This document shows positions 41,431 through 50,993 of a DNA stretch of 51,099 nucleotides, piece by piece. Position numbers and translations under genes: made by a program. This DNA comes from Elusimicrobiota bacterium (GTDB lineage Bacteria; Elusimicrobiota; Elusimicrobia; UBA1565), in contig JACPXC010000003.1 of NCBI GenBank assembly GCA_016196755.1, positions 1 to 51,099 of the forward strand, read 5' to 3'. The notes under the pieces were generated by a model. It did no database searches and was not told the DNA's origin. It saw only the letters and a list, made by a program, of their open reading frames with translations. Every line of letters starts with the position of its first letter. Within the stretch, counting starts at the first letter, position 1.

Positions 41431-42287
41431 TTAAACTACAGCGGCGGCCAGGCGTTCCTGGCCCTGGAAGTCCTTATAGATGCGCACGGAGGCCAGCCCG
41501 GCCTCCAAGAGCAAGCGCTGGACCGACTCCGCCTGACCGGCCCCGAATTCCAGCACCAGGCGTCCGCCGGGCTTCACCAAGCGCTTGGCGTCCCCGGCGA
41601 TGGCCCGCAAGTGCTCCAAGCCGTCCGGGCCGCCGTCCAGGGCCAGCCGCGGCTCTTTAAGGACCTCGGGCTCGAGCTTGTCCACCTCGGCCGTGGGGAT
41701 GTAGGGCGGGTTCGAGACCGCGAGATCCGCCCAGGGCGCTCCGGCGCGGGGCTTGAACAGGTCCTCGCGCAGCACCCGGACCCTCTGAGAGACGTGGTTG
41801 GCCACGGCGTTGTCCTGGGCGAGCTTCAAGGCGGCGGGACTGACGTCGGTGGCGTAGAGCTGGGCCCCGGGCAGGCGCTTGGCCAGGGCGATGGCCACGC
41901 AGCCCGAGCCCGTGCCCACGTCGACGACGTGCAGGCGGGGCAGCTTCATGGCCTCGGCCTCGCGCGCGGCAAGCTCCACGAGCTCCTCGGTCTCGGGGCG
42001 GGGAACGAGGACGGCCTCGTTGACCTCGATGCGGCAGCCCGCGAAGGGCTGCCAGCCCAGGACGTAGGCCAGCGGGACGCGCTTGCCGCGCTTACGCACG
42101 AAGGTCCAGAAATGCAGGCCGTTGCGCTCGGAGACCACCTGGGCGCCCTCGGCGCGGAGCCGGCCGCGGCCGGTGCCCAGCACCTCGGCCAGCAGGAACT
42201 CGGCGTTGGCCGACGCCTCGGGGACGCCGCGCCCTATCAGGTAGGCCTCGGCCTTGGCCAGCCAGCCGGCCACGGTCTTGGGGTCGC

Positions 42288-42291
<4 letters not shown>
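41431..42291 (-). CDS. prmC: Release-factor glutamine methyltransferase
   Basis: 286 residues. An N-terminal helical domain precedes the SAM-binding fold (VVDVGTGSGCVAIALA) and the catalytic NPPY in VSNPPYIPTAEV. VLVPRPETEELVE is the family signature. It methylates the Gln of the GGQ motif in release factors. Its start overlaps the prfA stop by 4 nt, the classical prfA-prmC coupling. Confidence 0.95.
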
Positions 42292-43352
<1,061 letters not shown>

Positions 43353-43356
43353 AAAT

Positions 43357-43385
43357 GAAAAGCCCCGGCCCTAGGGGCCGGGGCT
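43357..43385 (-). terminator. Intrinsic terminator after rpmE
   Basis: On the minus strand AGCCCCGGCCC pairs with its complement (11 bp, 3-nt loop) and is followed by TTTT. It lies 14 bp after the rpmE stop and directly before the prfA start, so prfA must be expressed by readthrough or its own promoter. Confidence 0.85.
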
Positions 43386-43398
43386 CTCAGGCGCGGCG

Positions 43399-43761
43399 CT
43401 AGTCCTTCTTGGCGCCCGCGGCCTTCTTCTTGCCCTTCTTGTCGGCTTCGTCGCCGACCTTGGGGGCCGAGGAAAGCACCTTCGATTTCTTGTTCATGCC
43501 CTGGTCGATGCCGGCCAGCTTCTTGACCTCGGTCTTGGCCTCGCGGGCCACGGTCTTGCCTTCGGTCTTGGCGAAGCGGCGCTGGAAGCGCTCGACGCGG
43601 CCGGCGGTGTCGACGAGGCGCTGCTTGCCGGTGTAGAACGGGTGGCAGCCGGAGCAGATCTCCAGCTTGATGTCCTTCTTCGTCGAGCGGGTCTGAAAGA
43701 CCGTGCCGCAGGCGCAGAGGACGTTGGAGAGGTAATAGTTGGGGTGGACGTCGACTTTCAT
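43399..43761 (-). CDS. rpmE: Ribosomal protein L31 with C-terminal extension
   Basis: 120 residues. The first ~70 are L31 with zinc ligands CAC and CSGC (KVDVHPNYY start, [24 protein letters not shown]). The last ~50 residues are a Lys/Ala/Glu-rich extension ending in [11 protein letters not shown], unusual in length for L31 and probably disordered and RNA-binding. AGGAAG precedes the ATG. A TATAAT lies at 43801-43796. Confidence 0.92.
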   Translation of the reverse strand: MKVDVHPNYYLSNVLCACGTVFQTRSTKKDIKLEICSGCHPFYTGKQRLVDTAGRVERFQRRFAKTEGKTVAREAKTEVKKLAGIDQGMNKKSKVLSSAPKVGDEADKKGKKKAAGAKKD

Positions 43762-43795
43762 GGGGGTATTCTTCCTTGTACGAGTCTAGGGGGTA

Positions 43796-43801
43796 ATTAT
43801 A
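43796..43801 (-). promoter_or_regulatory. -10 of rpmE
   Basis: A perfect TATAAT on the minus strand between the mazF stop and rpmE, leaving a leader of about 27 nt with a ribosome-binding site. No good -35 is seen. Confidence 0.5.
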
Positions 43802-43814
43802 GCAGATTGCCGAC

Positions 43815-44156
43815 TTAGGATGACGGCATACCCAGAAGGGCTCCAAGCTTCCCGAGGACCCCGGAAACCACCTCTTCGGAGGCCCTTCCCGCCTTGCGCG
43901 CCCGGCGAGCCTTCCAGTCGATATTCCTGATGTGATCGGCCAGGACCGCCCCTACCATACGGTCGCCGGGAGGGAGCAGGAACTCGAAGGCGTAACCCTT
44001 CGGGCGGCTCGTGATGGGACAGCATAATGCCATGCCGGTCTTGGCGTTGTAAGACTTCGGGGAGAGCACGATAGCCGGCCGGTGGCCGCCCTGCTCGTGC
44101 CCGGCCCGTGGGTCGAAGTCCAGCCAGACGAAATCGCCCCTATCCGGGACGCTCAC
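43815..44156 (-). CDS. mazF: MazF/PemK-family endoribonuclease toxin
   Basis: 113 residues. The PemK fold is shown by RGDFVWLDFDPRAGHEQGGHRPAIVLSP, with the conserved Arg and the GHEQ/RPAIVLSP strand, and by the later CCPITSR with the catalytic Thr-Ser region. It should cleave mRNA at short motifs and arrest growth when unbound. The ATG overlaps the antitoxin stop by 4 nt. The module is inserted between rho and rpmE, which are neighbours in many bacteria. Confidence 0.92.
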   Translation of the reverse strand: MSVPDRGDFVWLDFDPRAGHEQGGHRPAIVLSPKSYNAKTGMALCCPITSRPKGYAFEFLLPPGDRMVGAVLADHIRNIDWKARRARKAGRASEEVVSGVLGKLGALLGMPSS

Positions 44157-44401
44157 AGGACTTCTTTCCCGACAGGGGGGCCGAAATCGTATTCGCTCGG
44201 ATCAGGGAGGTTCGCGTGGGTGATCTTGGCCAGCAGCTCGTCGAGACGGTATCTTGGCTTGCGGAGCGGTCGGATCACGATCTCGCCCCTACGGGCTACG
44301 ACCTCTACCACGCTCCCTTCGCATACCAAGGAAGCGTCCGCTGCTGCTTTCGGGATACGGACACCGAGGCTGTTTCCCCATTTTCGGATTTTCGTAGACA
44401 T
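44153..44401 (-). CDS. mazE: MazE antitoxin (AbrB-type)
   Basis: 82 residues. The swapped-hairpin AbrB DNA-binding part is IRKWGNSLGVRIPKAAADAS followed by GSVVEVVARRGEIVIRPL. The acidic C-terminal tail (DELLAKITHANLPDPSEYDFG) is the likely MazF-binding segment. It should repress its own operon; a perfect palindrome sits directly upstream of the start. Confidence 0.92.
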   Translation of the reverse strand: MSTKIRKWGNSLGVRIPKAAADASLVCEGSVVEVVARRGEIVIRPLRKPRYRLDELLAKITHANLPDPSEYDFGPPVGKEVL

Positions 44402-44405
44402 TAGA

Positions 44406-44422
44406 GTATACTCAAAGTATAC
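44406..44422. promoter_or_regulatory. mazEF operator over the -10
   Basis: GTATACT-CAA-AGTATAC is a perfect 7-bp inverted repeat 5 nt upstream of the mazE ATG. Each arm contains TATACT on one strand, so the operator covers the likely -10. Confidence 0.75.
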
Positions 44423-44467
44423 ACATGGAATGGGCCGACAACAAGGGGAAAAGGACGTTTGACGGCG

Positions 44468-44487
44468 AACTATCCGCGCGGATAGTT
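44468..44487 (-). terminator. 20-bp perfect palindrome after rho
   Basis: AACTATCCGCGCGGATAGTT is fully self-complementary and lies 6 bp beyond the rho stop. It would form a hairpin in RNA at the end of the operon. No U-tract follows, so termination may depend on Rho itself. Confidence 0.5.
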
Positions 44488-44492
44488 GGACG

Positions 44493-45947
44493 TCACTCCA
44501 TCGACGACAATTCCATCGACTTGAGGAAGTCCTTGTTGGACTTGGTGGCCATCAGCTTGTCGTAGAGCAGCTGCATGGCGTCGACCGAGCCCAAGGACGC
44601 CAGGACCTTGCGCAGGATCCAGACCTTGTTGAGCTCGTCCTCGGAGAGCAGGAGCTCTTCCTTGCGGGTGCCCGAGCGGTTGATGTCGACGGCGGGAAAC
44701 AGGCGCCGGTCGGCCAGCTTGCGGTCGAGGACGACTTCCGAGTTGCCCGTGCCCTTGAACTCCTCGAAGATGACCTCGTCCATCCGGCTGCCGGTCTCGA
44801 CCAGGGCGGTGGCGACGATGGTCAGCGAGCCGCCCTCCTCGATCTTGCGCGCCGCGCCGAGGAAGCGCTTGGGACGCTGCAGGGACGTCGCCTCGAGGCC
44901 GCCCGAGAGGACGCGGCCCGTCGACGGGGCGATGGTGTTGTAGGCGCGCGCCAGGCGGGTGATCGAGTCGAGCAGGATGACGACGTCCTTGCCCATCTCG
45001 ACCATGCGCTTGGCCTTCTCGATGACCATCTCGGCCACCTGGACGTGGCGGTCGGCGGGCTCGTCGAAGGTCGACGCCACGACCTCGCCGCGCACGGAGC
45101 GCTGCATGTCGGTGACCTCTTCCGGGCGCTCGTCGATGAGGAGCACGATGAGCACGATGTTCGGATGGTTCTCGGTCAGGGCGTTGGCGATCTTCTGGAG
45201 CATGACCGTCTTGCCGGTCTTAGGCGCCGCGACGATCAGGGCGCGCTGGCCCATGCCGATCGGCGCCACCAGGTCGATGACCCGGGTGACGATCTCGGTG
45301 CGCGCGGCCTCCAGCTTGAAGCGCGAGTTGGGATGCAGGGGGGTCAGGTTGTCGAAGGCCGTGCGGTTGACCAGGGTCCCCGAGGGCACGCCGTTGATGC
45401 TCAGGACCTGGAGCAGGGCGAAGAAGCGTTCGCCGTCCTTGGGGCCGCGCACGTTGCCGGCCACGGTGTCGCCCTTGCGCAGGCCGAACTTCTTGATCTG
45501 CGACGGGGAGACGTAGATGTCGTCGGGACCCGGCAGGTAGTTGTAGTCGGGCGAGCGCAGGAAGCCGAAGCCGTCGGGCAGGACCTCGAGGACGCCCTCG
45601 TCGTAGATGACGCCGTTGGCGCGGGCCTGGCCCTCCAGGATCTTGGCGATGAGCTCCTGCTTGCGCAGGCCGTTGATGGCCTCCAGGCGCATCTCCTCGG
45701 CGAGCTTGAGCAGCTCGGGGATCTTCTTCTTGCCGAGCACGTTGACGTCCAGCGGCTGGCGGGCGGGCACGGGGGCGGGAGCGGGGGCCGGGGCGGGAGC
45801 CGGAACGGCGGCGGCGGGCGCCGGGGCGGGGGCGGCGGGAGAGGCCGGAACCTCGGCGGCAGGCTCGCGACGGCCGGAGCGGGCGTGCCCGTTCTCGGTC
45901 TTGGTCTCCGGCGGCGTCGAGTCGGCCGGCTTGGTGGTGTGGCTCAT
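44493..45947 (-). CDS. rho: Transcription termination factor Rho
   Basis: 484 residues from ATG 45947, set by GGAGGAAG upstream. An N-terminal Pro/Ala-rich low-complexity insert (about 35-65) precedes the Rho-N domain, the RNA-binding cold-shock-like domain ([30 protein letters not shown]) and the ATPase core with Walker [10 protein letters not shown] and Walker [17 protein letters not shown]. It is a hexameric helicase that ends transcription. The start overlaps the coaE stop by 4 nt. The Ala-Pro insert is probably disordered. Confidence 0.95.
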   Translation of the reverse strand: MSHTTKPADSTPPETKTENGHARSGRREPAAEVPASPAAPAPAPAAAVPAPAPAPAPAPVPARQPLDVNVLGKKKIPELLKLAEEMRLEAINGLRKQELIAKILEGQARANGVIYDEGVLEVLPDGFGFLRSPDYNYLPGPDDIYVSPSQIKKFGLRKGDTVAGNVRGPKDGERFFALLQVLSINGVPSGTLVNRTAFDNLTPLHPNSRFKLEAARTEIVTRVIDLVAPIGMGQRALIVAAPKTGKTVMLQKIANALTENHPNIVLIVLLIDERPEEVTDMQRSVRGEVVASTFDEPADRHVQVAEMVIEKAKRMVEMGKDVVILLDSITRLARAYNTIAPSTGRVLSGGLEATSLQRPKRFLGAARKIEEGGSLTIVATALVETGSRMDEVIFEEFKGTGNSEVVLDRKLADRRLFPAVDINRSGTRKEELLLSEDELNKVWILRKVLASLGSVDAMQLLYDKLMATKSNKDFLKSMELSSME

Positions 45948-46561
45948 CTGCTTCCTCCAAGGCCCGCGGCGATAAGCGCGAAGGCCCTCTGGTATTGGCC
46001 GGCGGCGCGGCGCAGGGCCGCGCGCGAGCCGGCGTTGAAGAGGATGACGTCGGCCCGGCGCGCCTTGCGCGCCTCGGGCCACTGCGCCCGGGCCCGGCGG
46101 CGGGCCTCGGCCCGGCTCAGGCCGTCGCGCCGGACCACGCGCGAGAGGCGGCGGGGCTCCGGGGCGGTGACGCAGACCGTGAGGTCGAAGCGGCGCTCGA
46201 GGCCCTTCTCGAAGAGCAGGGGCACGTCGACGACGACGACCGGGCGCCTGCCGCGCGCCGCGCGCCGCTTGAGCTCGCGCTCGATGTGCGGGTGGCTGGC
46301 GCGCTCGAGGCGCCGGCGGGCCGCCGCGTCCTTAAATACCAGCTCGCCCAGACGCCGCCGGTCGAGAGAGCCGTCGGCGGCCAACACCCCGCGCCCGAAG
46401 GCGCGCACGACGGAGCGGTGCACCGGGCCGCCCGGCGCGGCCAAATCGTGCGCCACGGCGTCGGCGGAGTGGGTCTCGGCCCCGGCCGCCGCGAAGGCCT
46501 TGAGCGCCTCGGTCTTGCCCGCCCCGATCGAGCCGGTAAGGGCCACGCGCAGACGCCTCAC
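45944..46561 (-). CDS. coaE: Dephospho-CoA kinase
   Basis: 205 residues, GTG start. The P-loop is [13 protein letters not shown], the lid and substrate region includes [12 protein letters not shown], and [15 protein letters not shown] is the CoaE signature. It phosphorylates dephospho-CoA in the last step of CoA synthesis. Both ends overlap neighbours by 4 nt (GTGA with the rhomboid, ATGA with rho), so it is deeply embedded in the operon. Confidence 0.93.
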   Translation of the reverse strand: MRRLRVALTGSIGAGKTEALKAFAAAGAETHSADAVAHDLAAPGGPVHRSVVRAFGRGVLAADGSLDRRRLGELVFKDAAARRRLERASHPHIERELKRRAARGRRPVVVVDVPLLFEKGLERRFDLTVCVTAPEPRRLSRVVRRDGLSRAEARRRARAQWPEARKARRADVILFNAGSRAALRRAAGQYQRAFALIAAGLGGSR

Positions 46562-47415
46562 GCCGAGCCCTCCCCGCCCTTCTTGCGGGACTGGCGGCGC
46601 AGGACCTCGCGCTCCTTGTCGGTCAAGGAGGACTCGCCCTGGGCGATGATCTTGTCGAGGATGCGGTCCACCTCGGTCATGTCGTCGGAGGGCGCCGCCG
46701 CCGGGGCGTCCGGCCGCGGCGCGCCCACCGGCAGAGGCCGGCGGCGCGTCTTGGGCGCGGCACCCCGCTCGGCGGTCCCGCCCGGGCTCGAGAACATCGT
46801 CTTAAGGCGCAGGGTCAGGACCCACCACCAGCGGATGTAGAAGTAGCCGATGGCCATGCCGCTTAAGTGCGCGACCCGGGCGCTGGCGGGGTTGGCCGCC
46901 GAGGCCCCGGCGAAGAACTCGATGGCCCCGAAGAGCATGGCCATGTGCTTGGCCTTGATGGGGAAGAAGAAATACAGGTAGACGACGGCGTCCGGATAGA
47001 GCATCGCGAAGGCCACGAGCAGGCCGAACACGGCCCCCGAGGCGCCGATGATGACGTTGTGGGAGTCCGGGGCCACGGCCACGCTGACCAAGCCCGCCCC
47101 CACGCCGGTGATGAGGAAGTACTTGAGGAACTCGCGCGGCCCCCATTGGGCCTCGACCGGCATCCCGAACATCCACAGGGCGAAGAGGTTGAAGAGCACG
47201 TGGAAGAAGGTGCCGTGCAGGAAAAGGTAGGTGAAGGGCTGCCAGATCCAGCGCTCGTGGACGACCTGATAAGGCACCAGGCCGAAGAGGGACTTGAACT
47301 GACCGCCGACCAACAGCGAGATGATGAAGACGGCGGCGTTGATGACGACCAGCGCCTTGATGACCGGCGACATGGACTTGAAGTCCAGCGGCCCGTGCTC
47401 GAAGCGGCGGCTCAT
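46558..47415 (-). CDS. Rhomboid-family intramembrane serine protease
   Basis: 285 residues from ATG 47415. Six hydrophobic segments form the rhomboid core. The catalytic Ser lies in IIGASGAVFGLL and the catalytic His in VAHLSGMAIGY; HVLFNLFALWMFG carries the conserved HxxxN. The C-terminal ~90 residues form a soluble charged tail (SSLTDKEREVLRRQSRKKG) seen in many bacterial rhomboids of this subtype. It cleaves membrane-protein segments in the inner membrane. The open frame further upstream lies inside polA and is rejected. Confidence 0.9.
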   Translation of the reverse strand: MSRRFEHGPLDFKSMSPVIKALVVINAAVFIISLLVGGQFKSLFGLVPYQVVHERWIWQPFTYLFLHGTFFHVLFNLFALWMFGMPVEAQWGPREFLKYFLITGVGAGLVSVAVAPDSHNVIIGASGAVFGLLVAFAMLYPDAVVYLYFFFPIKAKHMAMLFGAIEFFAGASAANPASARVAHLSGMAIGYFYIRWWWVLTLRLKTMFSSPGGTAERGAAPKTRRRPLPVGAPRPDAPAAAPSDDMTEVDRILDKIIAQGESSLTDKEREVLRRQSRKKGGEGSA

Positions 47416-50060
47416 GCGAGCGGCTCCATCTCGTCCCAGTTGGGGCCGGCCTTGAGGTCGACGACGACGGGGACCTTGAGCGGCACCGCGGCCTCCATGA
47501 CGCCCTTGGCCCAGGCCCCGAAGGCGGCGGCGTCCTTCTTGGCGACCTCGAAGACCAGCTCGTCGTGGACCTGCAGGAGCATCACACCCTTGCGCTTGGC
47601 CGTAGAGAGCTCCGCGTGCAGAGCCAGCATGGCCTTCTTGATGATGTCGGCCGAGCCGCCCTGGATCGGCGTGTTGACCGCCATGCGCTCGGCGGCCATG
47701 CGCAGGCGGACGTTCTTGGTGGCCAGCTCCGGGAAGCGCCGCACCCGCCCCAGCAAAGTGGTGACCGCGCAATCGGCCTTGGCCTTGGCGCTGGTCTGGT
47801 CGATCCAAGTCTTAACGCCCGAGTAGCGGGCGAAGTAGCCGTTGATGAACTCCTGGGCCTCGGCGCGGCTGATCCCCAGGCCGCGCGAGAGGCCGTGGCC
47901 GGTCTGGCCGTAGACCACGCCGAAGTTGACCGCCTTGGCGCGGCGGCGCATCTCCTTGTCGACCTTATCGAGCGGCACGCCGAACACCTCGGAGGCCGTG
48001 CGGGTATGGACGTCCCCGCCCGCCGCGAAGGCGTCGCAGAGGGCGCGGTCGCCGGAGAGGTGGGCCAGGACCCGGAGGTCGATCTGGGAGTAGTCGGCCG
48101 AGAGCAGGACGCTGCCCGGGCCGGCCACGAAGGCGCGGCGGATGCGCCGCCCCAGCGGGGTGCGCACCGGGATGTTCTGCAGGTTGGGGTCGGAGCTCGA
48201 CAGCCGCCCGGTGGCCGCGCCGGCCTGGTCGTAGTGGGTGCGCACGCGGGCGTCGGTCGGGTCGCGCTTGGCCAGCAGGGCGTCGACGTAGGTCGACTGG
48301 AGCTTGGTGATCTCGCGCCAGTCGAGCACCAGGCGCGGGACCTGGTGGTGGGGGGCCAAGGCGGTCAGGGCCTCCTCGTCGGTGGAGCGCCCGCCCTTGT
48401 CGGTCTCATGGGGGACCGGGAGCTTGAGCTCGTCGTAGAGGTACTCGGAGAGCTGTTTGGTGGAGGCGATGTTGAGCGCCCGGCCGGCGGCCTTCTCGAC
48501 CTCGCGCAGAACCTGGGTGATGCGCGCCGCGAACTCCGCGTGCAGGTGCTCGAGGTAGGCCGGGTCGACCAAGACCCCGGCCGTCTCCATGGCGGCCAGC
48601 ACGGCCCGGGCCGGCAACTCGAGGCCGCGATAGAGCGGGGTGAGGCCCGCGGCCTCGAGCTCGGCCTCGAGGGCGGTGAGCAGAGGCGGCAGGACGGCGG
48701 CGCGATGGGCCAGGCCGCCCTCCTCGCCGCGCGGGGCGCCGTGGGAGGTGAGCAGGCGCTCGAGGTCGGGACGCGCGCCCGGGTCGAGGCAGTAGGCGGC
48801 CAGATAGGTGTCGCCCCCCATCCCGCCCAGCTCGAGGCCGGCGCCGCGCAGGAGGCGGGCCGTCTGTTTCAGGTCGTGACCGAGCTTGGCGGGCAGGTCG
48901 GCGGCCAGAAGCGCCGCCAGCGCCTTGCGGTTCTTCGTGAAGGCGGGACCCGAGAACTCGGCGGCGCGGCCGTCGGGCAGGGCCAGGGCCAGCACCGGGG
49001 TGCCCTCGGAGAGCAAATCGGGCTGGGTGGAAGCCTCGGCGACGATCGAGACCAGCGGGGCCTTCGCGGCGGCTTTGAGGAAGGCGGCGGGATCGACGGA
49101 CTTGAAGGCGAACTCGGGTGCGCCTGCCGCCGGAGCGGAGACCGGGGCCGAGATCACGGCGCCGACCGGTGCCGGCGGGGCGGCGGGCGCACCCAGCTCC
49201 TTGAGGAGGCTCCAGAACTCGAGGCGGGTGAACAAAGGCGCCAGCTCGGGGGTGGGCCCCGTCGCCGCCACGCAGTCGGCGGGGGTCAGCGGGATGGGCG
49301 CGGCCGACTCGAGGCGGATGAGGCCCCTCCCCTCGAGCACGGCCTTCTCGCCCTCGAGCAGGGCCTTGGCCACGCGCTCGGGGATATCGGCGTGGCCTTT
49401 ATGAGCGGCCTTGATGACGTTCTCGAGGGTCTCGAACTTGGAGAGGAGCTTGACCGCGCCGACCGGGCCGACGCCGGCCACGCCCTTGACGTTGTCGGAG
49501 GCGTCGCCGACGATGGCCAGGTAGTCGACGAGCTGGTCGGGGCGGACCTTGAACTTCTCCGTGACCTTGGAGGCGTCGAAGAGCACGCCCTTGGCCTCGT
49601 TCCAGACCTTGACCTTGTCGTCGACGAGCTGGAGCGCGTCCTTGTCGCCGCTGACGAGGACGACGCGCAGGCCCTCGCCCACGCCGCGCGCGGCCAGGGT
49701 GGCCATGAGGTCGTCGGCCTCGAATCCCGGCAGGGCGGCGGTGGGCAGGCCCATGGCCTTGACCATCTCCTCGGCGAGGTTGAGCTGTCTCTTGAGGGCC
49801 TCGTCGGTCTCGGCGCGCTGGGCCTTGTAGGCGGCGTAGGCTTTGTGACGGAAGGTGGGCTCCGGGGTGTCGAAGCAGACGGCGAGGAAATCGGGCTTGT
49901 CGCGCTTGAGCAGGCCCAGCAGCATCCGCGCAAATCCGTAGAGCGCGCCGACCGGCTCGCCGGACTTGGTGGTCAGCGGGGGCAGGGCGTGGAACGCCCG
50001 ATGGAGGTACGCGTGGGCGTCCACCAGGTAGAGCGACTTCTCGGCGGTCTTGGTCATCAT
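47412..50060 (-). CDS. polA: DNA polymerase I
   Basis: 882 residues. The 5'-3' exonuclease domain (about 1-300) is intact: YLVDAHAYLHRAFHAL, FDTPEPTFRHKAYAAYKAQR, FEADDLMATLA and GDASDN. The polymerase domain has motif A ADYSQIDLRVLAH, motif B RRRAKAVNFGVVYGQ and motif C QVHDELVFEV. The middle 3'-5' exonuclease domain is degenerate: the DxE of motif I is replaced (SIVAEAST), as in Taq-type enzymes, so proofreading is probably absent. It functions in repair and Okazaki-fragment maturation. It overlaps tlpA and the rhomboid gene by 4 nt each. Confidence 0.95.
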   Translation of the reverse strand: MMTKTAEKSLYLVDAHAYLHRAFHALPPLTTKSGEPVGALYGFARMLLGLLKRDKPDFLAVCFDTPEPTFRHKAYAAYKAQRAETDEALKRQLNLAEEMVKAMGLPTAALPGFEADDLMATLAARGVGEGLRVVLVSGDKDALQLVDDKVKVWNEAKGVLFDASKVTEKFKVRPDQLVDYLAIVGDASDNVKGVAGVGPVGAVKLLSKFETLENVIKAAHKGHADIPERVAKALLEGEKAVLEGRGLIRLESAAPIPLTPADCVAATGPTPELAPLFTRLEFWSLLKELGAPAAPPAPVGAVISAPVSAPAAGAPEFAFKSVDPAAFLKAAAKAPLVSIVAEASTQPDLLSEGTPVLALALPDGRAAEFSGPAFTKNRKALAALLAADLPAKLGHDLKQTARLLRGAGLELGGMGGDTYLAAYCLDPGARPDLERLLTSHGAPRGEEGGLAHRAAVLPPLLTALEAELEAAGLTPLYRGLELPARAVLAAMETAGVLVDPAYLEHLHAEFAARITQVLREVEKAAGRALNIASTKQLSEYLYDELKLPVPHETDKGGRSTDEEALTALAPHHQVPRLVLDWREITKLQSTYVDALLAKRDPTDARVRTHYDQAGAATGRLSSSDPNLQNIPVRTPLGRRIRRAFVAGPGSVLLSADYSQIDLRVLAHLSGDRALCDAFAAGGDVHTRTASEVFGVPLDKVDKEMRRRAKAVNFGVVYGQTGHGLSRGLGISRAEAQEFINGYFARYSGVKTWIDQTSAKAKADCAVTTLLGRVRRFPELATKNVRLRMAAERMAVNTPIQGGSADIIKKAMLALHAELSTAKRKGVMLLQVHDELVFEVAKKDAAAFGAWAKGVMEAAVPLKVPVVVDLKAGPNWDEMEPLA

Positions 50061-50536
50061 CGAACGGCGACGGCTTTCTTCACCTTATCCACCATGTCGG
50101 CGTGGACCTGCTCGTCATACCCGAACCACTGCGCGACGATCTTCCCCTCCCGGTCGATCAGGAAGGCCTGGGGCAGGCCGCGCAGCTTGAAAAGCTCCCG
50201 TCCCTTCTCCTCGGCGTCGAAGAGCACGGTGTACGACATCCCATGCTCCTTGGCGTAGGGACCTACGACCTCGGCCAGCGCGTCCACGCTGACCCCGACC
50301 ACTTCGAGGCCGGCCGCCTTGTGCTCCCGGTAGAGCCGGTCGAGCGCGGGCACCGACTCCTCGCACGGCCCGCAGTAGGTGGCCCAAAAATCAAGGAGCA
50401 CGACCTTCCCGCGCAGGCCGCTCAGGCTGACGGGCTTGCCGGAGAGGTCGTTGAGGGTGAGATCCGGCGCCAGCGCCCCTCCCGCTGCGGGCGAGGGGGC
50501 CGGACGGCAGGCCGCCAGAACGAGCGCGGCGGCCAA
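50057..50536 (-). CDS. TlpA-like thioredoxin-fold lipoprotein
   Basis: 159 residues if it starts at TTG 50536, the only start codon in frame between the overlap with trxA and the signal region. The short leader contains lipobox L-A-A-C. The thioredoxin fold of the AhpC/TSA-TlpA group follows, with the redox pair in FWATYCGPCEESVP and GVSVDALAEVV. It probably reduces disulfides on the outer side of the inner membrane. The signal lacks the usual positive n-region, so the exact start is doubtful. It lies 7 nt after the trxA stop and overlaps polA by 4 nt. Confidence 0.8.
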   Translation of the reverse strand: MAAALVLAACRPAPSPAAGGALAPDLTLNDLSGKPVSLSGLRGKVVLLDFWATYCGPCEESVPALDRLYREHKAAGLEVVGVSVDALAEVVGPYAKEHGMSYTVLFDAEEKGRELFKLRGLPQAFLIDREGKIVAQWFGYDEQVHADMVDKVKKAVAVR

Positions 50537-50543
50537 CGAAAGT

Positions 50544-50867
50544 CTAGCTGACCAGTTCGTCGAGGGTCTTCTTGATGTCGGCCTTGGAGTGGACGCCGAC
50601 GAGCTGGTGCTCGACCTTGCCGTTCTTAAAGAACAGGATCGTGGGGATCGCGGAAATGTTGAAGCGCGTGGCGGCATTGGGGTTGTCGTCGGTGTTGAGC
50701 TTGCCGACCTTGACCTTCCCGGTGTACTCCTTGGCCAGTTCCTCGACGATCGGGCCCAGCATGCGGCACGGGCCGCACCAGGGCGCCCAAAAGTCGACTA
50801 AGACGGGCTGGGCGCTGCTCAGGACTTCCTTGTCGAAGCTGTCGTCGGTGAGCTGGATCTCGGACAT
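50544..50867 (-). CDS. trxA: Thioredoxin
   Basis: 107 residues with the canonical WAPWCGPCRML active site, cis-Pro in ISAIPTILFF, and conserved Asp and Lys residues. It is the general cytosolic disulfide reductant. AGGAGAA precedes the ATG. It is the first gene of the trxA-tlpA-polA-rhomboid-coaE-rho run and has a fully consensus promoter upstream. Confidence 0.96.
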   Translation of the reverse strand: MSEIQLTDDSFDKEVLSSAQPVLVDFWAPWCGPCRMLGPIVEELAKEYTGKVKVGKLNTDDNPNAATRFNISAIPTILFFKNGKVEHQLVGVHSKADIKKTLDELVS

Positions 50868-50919
50868 CGGGGGGTTCTCCTAAGGTGGGAAGGCGACGGG
50901 GCACGACGACGACTCGATG

Positions 50920-50948
50920 ATTATAGTAGGGAGGTTAGGGGTTGTCAA
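50920..50948 (-). promoter_or_regulatory. Consensus promoter of the trxA-rho operon
   Basis: On the minus strand TTGACA (50948-50943), exactly 17 bp, then TATAAT (50925-50920), a perfect match to the sigma-70-type consensus. The leader would be about 45 nt and contains the trxA ribosome-binding site. Confidence 0.85.
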
Positions 50949-50951
50949 TCC

Positions 50952-50963
50952 TGGAGATCTCCA
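50952..50963. promoter_or_regulatory. 12-bp perfect palindrome upstream of the trxA -35
   Basis: TGGAGATCTCCA lies 3 bp beyond the -35 of the trxA promoter. It could be an activator or repressor site; nothing else supports this. Confidence 0.35.
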
Positions 50964-50993
50964 AGTTCCCGGGGTTTGGCTACGGCAGAATTT

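Noticed and set aside
47565-50258. 897-codon open frame opposite polA
   Set aside because: Antisense shadow of polA; no family motif and repetitive Gly/Leu/Val composition.
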